Of a stretch of 64,000 nt of DNA, positions 54,342 to 61,419 are shown in pieces. The notes beneath the pieces are model-generated. The model had not been told where the DNA came from and did no database searches. It worked only from the letters and a program-made list of their open reading frames with translations. Source of the DNA: Gp1-AA133 sp963850425 (lineage in GTDB: Bacteria; Acidobacteriota; Terriglobia; Terriglobales; Acidobacteriaceae); the NCBI GenBank assembly GCA_963850425.1, contig CAWKLF010000001.1, positions 1,922,001 through 1,986,000 of the forward strand. The letters are read 5' to 3'. A program made the translations under genes and the position numbers. Within the stretch, counting starts at the first letter, position 1, and the number at the start of each line of letters is the position of its first letter.

Positions 54342-55049
54342 ATGAGCGCGCTTCTGCTGGGTTGCGCATTGGTCGCGCATGCGCAGGATTTTAACGTCAC
54401 TGCTCAAATTGAAATCGTAAGCGAGGGACAGGCGCGCACCAACAAGAAAGATCGCAGCAACGTGGTTGTCTGGCTCAACCCGCTGGACGACCATGCTTTG
54501 CGAGCGGTTTCCGACGCAGTGCCGGCGCAGCCCACACGGCTCGTGCAGAAGGACAAGAAATTCATTCCGCACCTGCTGGTCGTTCCCGCTGGTACGGCGG
54601 TGGAGTTCCCCAACCACGATCCCTTCTTCCATAACGTGTTCTCGCTGTTCGAAGGAAAGCGTTTTGACCTGGGATTGTATGAAGCTGGAACTACCAGGTT
54701 GGTACGTTTCGATCGGGTTGGCATCAGTTACATCTTCTGCAATATTCATCCCGAGATGAATGCGGTCGTGGTCGCGCTTAAGACTCCTTACTACGGCGTC
54801 TCGAACGTCGCCGGAAGAATCTCCATTGCTCACGTGCCCGCTGGCCGGTATACGATGCAGGTCTGGGCCGAGGCCGCCGGCATACAAACCTTGAAGACTC
54901 TTGCCCGGACCATCACCGTTTCGGAGCAAAACCAATCGCTGGGCGTGATCCGGGTAGTGCCAGACGGCCCGCCCGCTCCCCACAAGAACAAATATGGACG
55001 CGACTACGACGCTCCGGGCAGCGACTACCCAGCGAACGAGCAGAAATAG
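54342..55049 (+). CDS. Exported cupredoxin-like protein (plastocyanin/methylamine-utilisation type)
   Basis: At least 235 residues. The copper-site residues His in FPNHDPFFHNVFS and Cys-His-Met in CNIHPEMNA fit a type 1 copper centre; the middle of the protein (about 60-145) is the cupredoxin fold, followed by a beta-sandwich carboxypeptidase-regulatory-like segment (YGVSNVAGRISIAHVPAGRYTMQVW, written here only in part by position 147-175). The ATG at 54342 has no ribosome site. An in-frame CTG at 54285 overlaps the porin stop (CTGA) and would extend the signal peptide by 19 residues with a better charge. It probably carries electrons or copper in the periplasm. Confidence 0.82.
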   Translation: MSALLLGCALVAHAQDFNVTAQIEIVSEGQARTNKKDRSNVVVWLNPLDDHALRAVSDAVPAQPTRLVQKDKKFIPHLLVVPAGTAVEFPNHDPFFHNVFSLFEGKRFDLGLYEAGTTRLVRFDRVGISYIFCNIHPEMNAVVVALKTPYYGVSNVAGRISIAHVPAGRYTMQVWAEAAGIQTLKTLARTITVSEQNQSLGVIRVVPDGPPAPHKNKYGRDYDAPGSDYPANEQK

Positions 55050-55089
55050 ACGGAACGGATTCCGCTCTTAAATCGCCTGACGCGGTTTG

Positions 55090-56433
55090 CTAGCTCTTGA
55101 TGCTCTTCGACGCTGCATCCAGCGTCACCGCGCTTCTCCGGAAATACGATTCGTTTGCCATGTGGCATGCCAGTGCGGCATGGTTGCCGAAAACTGCGTC
55201 TTCCGTCACAGGCTTACGCGATCGCACCGCATTGAAGAACGTCGCCAGGTGCGGCTTGATGTCGTCATAAGAATTGCCACGATAAGTAGTCGATTCCGCT
55301 AGCGGATCCTTGCCTGGGGCTAGGTCGTGTTCGGCATGCCACTGCTTGAGATATTCCTCTCGCATGGCTCGCGGATAAGCATTGGTGGAGTAGTAGCTGG
55401 GAGAAGTATCGACCCCAGGCTGCGGAACATGGGTCAGCCCGTTCTCAGTAACCTCGATATAGCCCTTCGATCCCTGGAAGCGGACCACCTCAGGACTCTC
55501 GCAGCCCAGGTTCAGCCGCGTGTAGACGGGAATGTCGCCGTACTCGAACAGCGCGGCGTGGACGTCCGGCATATTGCGGCCGTCCTTCCAGCGCAGGATG
55601 CCGCCCATGGCCATGGCGCGTTTCGGCGGTTCGTTCCAGTTCACCGCATAGGTGATGCCACTGATCAGGTGGACCAGCAGGTCTCCCGCTACGCCCGTGC
55701 CGTATTCCTTCCAGCAACGCCAGCGAGCGTAAAGCAGGGGATCGAAAGCACGCTTGGGGACGGTGCCTTGCCAGGTGTCCCAGTCCAGATTCTGCGGGGA
55801 GAGGTCGGTGGGCGGAGTGTACTCCCAGCAACCCGTGGGATCGTTGCGTCCGAGGGTTCCCTCGACCAGGTTCAAATTGCCGATCGCCCCTTGCGCGATC
55901 ATCTCTTTCGCCTTTCCGTAGATCACGGAACTGACGCGCTGGGATCCGATCTGCACGATGCGTCCAGTCTTCTTCTGCGCATCCGCCATGTCGAATCCCT
56001 CGGCCGCTGTGTGGGACATGGGTTTTTCGCAATACACATCCTTGCCCGCGCTCACGGCATCGACCACGACCTGCTTGTGCCAATGGTCGGGAACGGCGAC
56101 GATCAGGCAGTCGATATCCTTGTTGTCGAGCAGTTCCTGATAGCGGCGCGTGGTGGGGAGACTGTTGTTGCCGACGATTTCTTTCGCCAGTTCGCGATGC
56201 CCGTCGTACAGGTCGCAGGCAGCCACGCATTCGACACCCGGCAAGGTGATGGCCGTGCTGAGCAGCGGCGAGCCCTGCATTCCGATACCGATGATGCCTA
56301 GGCGGATGCGATCGCTGGCGGGGACGGGGCGCGGCGAGGCGAAGCTTTCCGTGTCCAGAAAGACGGTGTTGGCGGCAATCAATGCTCCGCTGCTGGTTTG
56401 CAGAAATTCCCGGCGAGAAAAATCATGCTTCAT
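55090..56433 (-). CDS. Tat-exported Gfo/Idh/MocA-family oxidoreductase
   Basis: 447 residues. The N-terminus has the Tat motif SRREFLQ (6-12) and a hydrophobic stretch, so the folded, cofactor-loaded enzyme is probably sent to the periplasm. The Rossmann fold has GIIGIGMQG (45-53), and the family motif EKP is in VYCEKPMSHT near residue 136; the Lys is catalytic. A C-terminal alpha/beta domain completes it. The ribosome site is GGAGGAG. Members act as NAD(P)-dependent sugar dehydrogenases, some as 3-dehydrogenases with tightly bound cofactor. It is transcribed after the DUF1080 gene, a pairing linked to the 3-keto-glycoside route of sugar breakdown. Confidence 0.92.
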   Translation of the reverse strand: MKHDFSRREFLQTSSGALIAANTVFLDTESFASPRPVPASDRIRLGIIGIGMQGSPLLSTAITLPGVECVAACDLYDGHRELAKEIVGNNSLPTTRRYQELLDNKDIDCLIVAVPDHWHKQVVVDAVSAGKDVYCEKPMSHTAAEGFDMADAQKKTGRIVQIGSQRVSSVIYGKAKEMIAQGAIGNLNLVEGTLGRNDPTGCWEYTPPTDLSPQNLDWDTWQGTVPKRAFDPLLYARWRCWKEYGTGVAGDLLVHLISGITYAVNWNEPPKRAMAMGGILRWKDGRNMPDVHAALFEYGDIPVYTRLNLGCESPEVVRFQGSKGYIEVTENGLTHVPQPGVDTSPSYYSTNAYPRAMREEYLKQWHAEHDLAPGKDPLAESTTYRGNSYDDIKPHLATFFNAVRSRKPVTEDAVFGNHAALACHMANESYFRRSAVTLDAASKSIKS

Positions 56434-56474
56434 GGCTCCTCCAGCGATGTGAAGAATCAGTATTGCAGCTCCGC

Positions 56475-57146
56475 CTACTTCGGCAGAGGTTTCATGGCAA
56501 CTTCTTTGAAGAACACAATATCGTTGTCGCTATGATTCTGCAGCCCGAAGTATCCGTCGTTCGGGCGCGTGCCGCGATGCGGCTCGAAATCGAATTTTCT
56601 TTCCGGCACGGGCTGGCCTTCGGTGTAGTCGGTTACCTTGACGCCGTTCACGAAAACTATTGTTTTCGGACCGTCGAGCGTGATTTCCATAGTGTTCCAT
56701 TCCGGCCCCGGCTTACCGGGCTTGGCCAGAGGCTTGGTCAAAGAATAGAGAGTGCCGGTTACATGGTAGTCGTCTTCGTTCGATTTTTCGGGCTCGTTGT
56801 CGATCTGAACTTCGTAGCCATAGTGCACGGGCATCCACTCCTCCCGCGGCTCGATGGGAATGCGAATGAAGACGCCCGAATTGCTGTTGTGGTCGCGCAT
56901 CTTGAAGACCACGCGAATCACGCAATCCCCGAGCTTTCCGCCGGTCCAGTAGAGCAGGCCCATGCCGCCATGCGTGCGGATCAGCCCGTCCTCCACCGAC
57001 ATGCTTCCCGGTCCCACGTGCTTCCAGCCAGTCAGATCTTTTCCGTCAAAAAGTTGTTTCCATTCGCCGGATTGCGCCGCTGAAGGAACCGTTGCCAGAC
57101 CGATCGGCAAAATGCAGATCAGGAAAAGAAAAATAGCAGTCCGCAC
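56475..57146 (-). CDS. DUF1080 (3-keto-glycoside hydrolase-like) exported protein
   Basis: 223 residues from GTG at 57146 with GAGG six bases upstream. A signal peptide (about 1-25) is followed by a concanavalin-like sandwich with the family hallmarks WKQLFDGKDLTGWKHVG, NSNSGVFIRIP, 'YEVQIDN' and GYFGLQNHSD. A perfect TATAAT lies on the minus strand at 57196-57191, about 45 bases upstream. Relatives hydrolyse or eliminate 3-keto sugars made by Gfo/Idh/MocA dehydrogenases, and the next gene encodes one. Function by family and context; the exact bond cut is not known. Confidence 0.88.
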   Translation of the reverse strand: MRTAIFLFLICILPIGLATVPSAAQSGEWKQLFDGKDLTGWKHVGPGSMSVEDGLIRTHGGMGLLYWTGGKLGDCVIRVVFKMRDHNSNSGVFIRIPIEPREEWMPVHYGYEVQIDNEPEKSNEDDYHVTGTLYSLTKPLAKPGKPGPEWNTMEITLDGPKTIVFVNGVKVTDYTEGQPVPERKFDFEPHRGTRPNDGYFGLQNHSDNDIVFFKEVAMKPLPK

Positions 57147-57190
57147 ATCTCACCTCGAGGCAAAAAGAGGATTTAATCTCGCGGGCGAGC

Positions 57191-57196
57191 ATTATA
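57191..57196 (-). promoter_or_regulatory. -10 element of the DUF1080-Gfo/Idh/MocA operon
   Basis: Read on the minus strand the six bases are TATAAT, a perfect sigma70 -10. The expected start site is near 57184, leaving a leader of about 40 bases with a GAGG ribosome site. No good -35 is seen at 16-18 bases, so an activator may be needed. Confidence 0.5.
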
Positions 57197-57327
57197 GTCT
57201 CACGCGCACGTGTAGGGACAGGCGCCCCCTCCCCTGCCCGGCCGGGGGCCAGCCCGGCACCATTCCCGCATACCTTGTTGCCCGCTGATCTATGGCATCA
57301 TGCTGCCTCCACCAAGCGAGGACGAAC

Positions 57328-58119
57328 ATGACCACCATTTCCGAAACCGCAACCCGCCTGCTCTCGCTCGAAGGTAAGGTTGCCATTGTGACCGGAGCTG
57401 GCTCTGGTATCGGCCGCGGCATCGCGGTCCGGCTGGCGCAAATGGGAGCCGCGCTGATGGTTCTCGATATCGATCCCGAAGGCGGCGAGGCCACAGCTCG
57501 CTCCATCACGGAGCGCGGAGGACGCGCACTCTTTGAAAAGTGTGACATTCGCCACGCACCCGACTGCCGCGCGTCAATTGAGAAGGCCATTGCGTCCTTC
57601 GGTCGCATCGACATCCTGTGCAACAACGCGGGAGTGATTGTTCGCAAGAGCATCGTCGCCCTGGCTGAAGAAGAATGGGACCTCTCCCTCGACGTCACGC
57701 TGAAGGGAACTTTCCTGCTATCGCGCGAGGCGATCCCGCACATGGCGAAAAACGGGGGAGGCGTCATTATTAACACCGGGTCAGGCTGGGCGCTGAAGGG
57801 CGGGCCGCAGGCTGCTTCCTATTGCGCAGCGAAGGCTGGTGTGTTGAATCTAACCAGAGCCATGGCCATCGACCACGGGAAGTCGAATATCCGGGTGAAT
57901 TGCGTTTGCCCAGGCGACATCGACACTCCGATGCTGCGCAGGGAATGTGAGCAGCTCGGCGCCGATCCCGCGTCGTTTATGAGAGAAGCCGCCGCACGTC
58001 CGTTGGGGCGCGTTGGAAGTCCGGAGGATGTCGCGGACGCCGTACTATTCCTGGCGAGCAATATGGCCAGCTGGATCACCGGCACCCAACTCGTAGTGGA
58101 CGGGGGAGGGCTCGCGTGA
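57328..58119 (+). CDS. Short-chain dehydrogenase/reductase (classical SDR)
   Basis: 263 residues from ATG at 57328, with GAGG six bases upstream; an in-frame start at 57292 has none. The cofactor motif is T22-G-A-G-S-G-I-G29, the structural motif is NNAG (LCNNAGVIV), the catalytic residues are Ser in NTGSGWAL and YCAAK, and the C-terminal 'GSPEDVADAVLFLASNMASWITGTQLVVDGG' pattern (quoted in part) closes the sheet. An Asp after the second strand (VLDIDPEG) points to NAD(H). Substrate is probably a sugar, sugar acid or polyol, given the neighbours. It converges with the symporter gene, leaving nine bases. Confidence 0.92.
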   Translation: MTTISETATRLLSLEGKVAIVTGAGSGIGRGIAVRLAQMGAALMVLDIDPEGGEATARSITERGGRALFEKCDIRHAPDCRASIEKAIASFGRIDILCNNAGVIVRKSIVALAEEEWDLSLDVTLKGTFLLSREAIPHMAKNGGGVIINTGSGWALKGGPQAASYCAAKAGVLNLTRAMAIDHGKSNIRVNCVCPGDIDTPMLRRECEQLGADPASFMREAAARPLGRVGSPEDVADAVLFLASNMASWITGTQLVVDGGGLA

Positions 58120-58128
58120 TACGACGCG

Positions 58129-60057
58129 TTAGTCGCCCTCGACACTGGCTGGAACCCCTGTATCTTTTCCTGAGAACGTGCTCCACCCGCGCCGTGAAAG
58201 ATCCCAGAAGATGAGATACCCCGCAATGCCCGACAGGGCGAGCAGCAGCAGTCCCCATCCCAATTGGCCGAAGACGATCTTTCCGATTCCGAACAGGCAG
58301 CCGTACACGAGAATGACACCCATCACCCAGTTGAACGCATTCGCGGCGACATCGCGTACCTGCGGCATCTCGGGCACGAGTTCGGCGATGCGTCGCCAGC
58401 CGTACACGGTCGGGTGAACGCGCCTGTAAAACCCAATGAGAGTCTCGTCCGACTCCGGGCGGGTGACGAAGGTTGCGATCACCCATGCAATGGTCGTGAC
58501 CAATCCCGTGATCAGCGCGGTCTTCGCGTAGACCAAGGAATCGCTGCCCGTGAATGAAACGCGGCTCAATCCGATGGTCATCAGCGCCGCCACTGCCATC
58601 GCAACGATCTCGCTCCACGCGTTGATGCGCGACCAGTACCAGCGCAGGATGTACACTGCGCCGGTGCCGAATCCAATATTCAGGACCAGTTGCCATCCCT
58701 GATTGATCGATGCCAGCCTAGTCGCGGTGTAGCCGCTGCCCAGCACGAGGAAGACTGTAAAGATTTTGCTGATCAGTACGTAGTGCTTTTCGGTGGCGTC
58801 ACGAACAACGAACCGTTTGTACAGATCGTTTACCAGGTACGAGCTTCCCCAGTTCAGCTGCGTGCCAATCGTCGACATAAAGGCTGCGAGAAATGCCGCC
58901 ACCATCAGCCCGCGCAACGCCGGCGGTAGATAGTCACGCAGCACCATGACGTAGCCTTGCTCGGGATTTTGCGCAAACGCCTCGCTCGGATGCAATCCGC
59001 CATGCGGCGAATACACCACCAGCGCGACCAATCCGGTGATGACCCACGGCCAGGGGCGAAGCGCATAGTGTGCGATGTTGAACCACAGGGTGGCGCCCAG
59101 CGAGTTCTTTTCGTCCTTTGCGCTGAACATGCGCTGCGCCACGTATCCGCCACCGCCCGGTTCCGCTCCCGGATACCACGCCAGCCACCACTGCATGCCC
59201 AGATACACGATGAAAGTGAGCACCGGCAACGTCCACAACGCGTTCGTCGTGAGGCCGAGATGGAAGTCGGGCAAGAACGCGGTGGGATCGGAAATTTGCG
59301 TGCCGGACGCGCGAGTGCTTTCTTCCACCACGTGCAGTTGCGATTGCAGCGCCCCCATGCCCCCGATCTTCGCGACCGCGACCCAGGCCAGCACGATGAT
59401 CATCGCCATCTTCAATGCAAACTGGAACAGGTCCGTGACCAGCACGCCCCACAGTCCACCGATAAATGTGTAGAGGCCAGTGAAGGGAATCAGCACGAAC
59501 ACGCAGATGATCAGCGCGGTCGACCTCGGATCACCCAGGGTGTAGGACATGGAACCGCCCAGGCTGATCACGCGCCCCTGCGCAATCGCCGGCCCCAGCA
59601 GAACCGTAATGATGCTAACCATCGCCTGCGTCACCCATCCCAGGATGAAGCAGTTCATGAACAGCCCGAGATAGACCGCCTTGAACCCGCGCAGGAAGGC
59701 GGCAGGCTTGCCCCCATAGCGGACCTCCACCAACTGCACGTCGGTGAGAATCTCGGCGCGCCGCCAATAACGCGCAAAGAAGAAGACGGTGAGCATGCCG
59801 CCCACGCATGATCCCCACCAGATCCAATTGCCGGCGATCCCTTGCCGGGCGACCAGCCCGGTTACGAGCAAAGGAGTGTCGGCGGCAAAGGTTGTGGCTA
59901 CCATGGAGGTTCCGGCTAGCCACCAGGAAACATCGCGCCCGGAAATGAAAAATTCCTCGGTGTTGCCGCTGGCGCGCCGCCGATAGTAGACCCCGATCAG
60001 TAGGTTCGCCAGCAAGTACCCGATGATGACCAGCCAATCGGTCGAAGTGAGTGGCAT
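58129..60057 (-). CDS. Sodium:solute symporter family transporter (SSS)
   Basis: 642 residues with about 14-15 TMs. The start is ATG at 60057 with GGAGAA two bases upstream. The first TM follows STDWLVIIGYLLANLLIG, then the RDVSWWLAGTSMVATTFAADTP segment (read in parts), which holds the Na2-site region of SSS transporters of the SglT/PutP type. A C-terminal extension of three TMs is typical of the longer bacterial members. It should bring a sugar or sugar derivative into the cell with sodium. Its position between the SDR and the GntR/UTRA regulator suggests control by that regulator. Confidence 0.92.
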   Translation of the reverse strand: MPLTSTDWLVIIGYLLANLLIGVYYRRRASGNTEEFFISGRDVSWWLAGTSMVATTFAADTPLLVTGLVARQGIAGNWIWWGSCVGGMLTVFFFARYWRRAEILTDVQLVEVRYGGKPAAFLRGFKAVYLGLFMNCFILGWVTQAMVSIITVLLGPAIAQGRVISLGGSMSYTLGDPRSTALIICVFVLIPFTGLYTFIGGLWGVLVTDLFQFALKMAMIIVLAWVAVAKIGGMGALQSQLHVVEESTRASGTQISDPTAFLPDFHLGLTTNALWTLPVLTFIVYLGMQWWLAWYPGAEPGGGGYVAQRMFSAKDEKNSLGATLWFNIAHYALRPWPWVITGLVALVVYSPHGGLHPSEAFAQNPEQGYVMVLRDYLPPALRGLMVAAFLAAFMSTIGTQLNWGSSYLVNDLYKRFVVRDATEKHYVLISKIFTVFLVLGSGYTATRLASINQGWQLVLNIGFGTGAVYILRWYWSRINAWSEIVAMAVAALMTIGLSRVSFTGSDSLVYAKTALITGLVTTIAWVIATFVTRPESDETLIGFYRRVHPTVYGWRRIAELVPEMPQVRDVAANAFNWVMGVILVYGCLFGIGKIVFGQLGWGLLLLALSGIAGYLIFWDLSRRGWSTFSGKDTGVPASVEGD

Positions 60058-60176
60058 AGTTCTCCGTGGTGTAGTGGATCATGGCCGGAAAGTAAGGATC
60101 GTATCAGGACATCGCTTTCGCGATACCGTAGACGCTCCTCGCTGACCCCTTTCAGGGGCTGCGCTCGCCCGCCAAT

Positions 60177-60902
60177 TTACCGGAATCTGCGAATGAAAAG
60201 AGTATGCCGCTCGGAGCGATAAAATCCCACTCCGTAAATGACAGCCTTGCCGGAGGTCGAATAGATGACCTGCCGGATTCGAAGCAGCGGCGCACCACGC
60301 GGGACCGACAACAGTTCCGCATTGTGCGCGTCGGCGGCCGTGGCGTCCACTTCTTCGTCCGCGTACGCCAGTTCTACTCCGTAGTCGTGCTGTAAAGTCG
60401 AGAACAGGGAGCTTTTGCCCAAAGGCGCGGAAGCAAGCGCCGCAAATTCCGCGCCCGGCAGGTAGACGGTTTCGAGCGCGAAGGGTTCTTCGCCGGTGAG
60501 ACGAAGGCGGTCGATCTTGACCAGGTCGCTGGTCGAGGGCAATGCGAGCCGCGCCGCGATTTCCGCCTGGTGCTCGATAATTTTGGCCGACAGCACACGC
60601 GAACGCGGAGATAGTCCCCGGCTCGACATGTGCTCGGTATAGCTCATGAGCCGGTTGAAGTGAATTTTCGGCGGGGCCACGAACGTTCCCGAACCGCGGC
60701 GCCGCTCGACCACGCCTTCGCGCTCCAGGCCGGCCAGTGCATGACGCGCCGTCATCAGGCTCACGCCATGAATCCGCGCCAGTTCCCGCTCCGAGTCGAC
60801 CGAGTCGCCAATTCTCAGCTGGCCGCCTTCGATCCGCTTGCGGATGACGTTCTGAATTTTCTTGTATGCCGGTGTTCCGTTGCGGCTTGCTCGCATCCTC
60901 AT
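60177..60902 (-). CDS. GntR-family (HutC/UTRA) transcriptional regulator
   Basis: 241 residues from ATG at 60902; a frame starting at 60944 adds 14 residues without a ribosome site. The winged helix (about 8-75) has the GntR hallmarks 'IQNVIRKRIEGGQLRIGD', SERELARIHGVS and MTARHALAGLEREGVVERRRGSGTF (in parts). A UTRA effector domain (about 95-238) has the 'FALETVYLPG' strand and ends 'AVIYGVGFYRSERHTLF'. UTRA regulators sense sugar phosphates or other small metabolites. Palindromes GCTATATAGC overlap its own -10 and that of the divergent TonB receptor gene, so it probably represses both, and perhaps the symporter. Confidence 0.92.
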   Translation of the reverse strand: MRMRASRNGTPAYKKIQNVIRKRIEGGQLRIGDSVDSERELARIHGVSLMTARHALAGLEREGVVERRRGSGTFVAPPKIHFNRLMSYTEHMSSRGLSPRSRVLSAKIIEHQAEIAARLALPSTSDLVKIDRLRLTGEEPFALETVYLPGAEFAALASAPLGKSSLFSTLQHDYGVELAYADEEVDATAADAHNAELLSVPRGAPLLRIRQVIYSTSGKAVIYGVGFYRSERHTLFIRRFR

Positions 60903-61419
60903 CCCCAGATACCTGGTCAATAAGTATCTGCCCCCGGGCTCCACCGATTCGTAAAGGCAGTTCGGTTCGTGCGTTACCCGCTATATAGCACACATGTATG
61001 AGCCGCGTAAAGCGCAGTTTGCGTGCCAGCGCGAAGGCTGCATCGATTTTCTCGCTGATCGCCATATAGCGCGAAGTGCTATAGGACTGATTCTGACCTA
61101 TTTAGGAGGGGTTTCTCGCTAGGAACCTGCGTCAGAAGAAAACCGAAATGAACGGCAAAGAAATGGCTCAATCCCATAAATAATAGGAATAAGGGCGGGG
61201 CGGGTACCGATTTTCATATTGCCCATGGACGTCGCGCGCGCTGAATTCCCGCCCGCAAGTGCTATGCAGTTAGCTTTCTCTTGCGCCATGTTTCCTGGTC
61301 GGCGAGTTTTGACAATTTTCTTCTTGACCTCTTGCCATGCGGTGCTATATAGCATATTGCCATTCGTGATTGTGCTCTGTGGGGAACACCGTAATTCAAA
61401 GCGCGTGGGAGGTTCTGTG
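60903..61419. promoter_or_regulatory. Divergent control region of the GntR regulator and TonB receptor
   Basis: 517 bases with no gene. Palindrome GCTATATAGC occurs at 60980-60989 and 61344-61353 (extended to TGCTATATAGCA, 61343-61354), with a near copy GCCATATAGC at 61061-61070 and a half site GTGCTATAGG at 61077-61086. The plus-strand promoter is TTGACC (61324-61329), 16 bases, TATATA (61346-61351). The minus-strand promoter is TTTACG (61011-61006), 18 bases, TATATA (60987-60982). Both -10 elements lie inside the palindromes. Confidence 0.7.

Noticed and set aside
55327..56301. 324-codon plus-strand frame opposite the Gfo/Idh/MocA gene
   Set aside because: The minus-strand gene has Tat, Rossmann and EKP motifs; the plus frame is a shadow without signals.
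58957..59811. 284-codon plus-strand frame opposite the sodium:solute symporter
   Set aside because: It is very rich in His, Gln and Arg, typical of antisense to membrane-protein codons, and lacks any domain.
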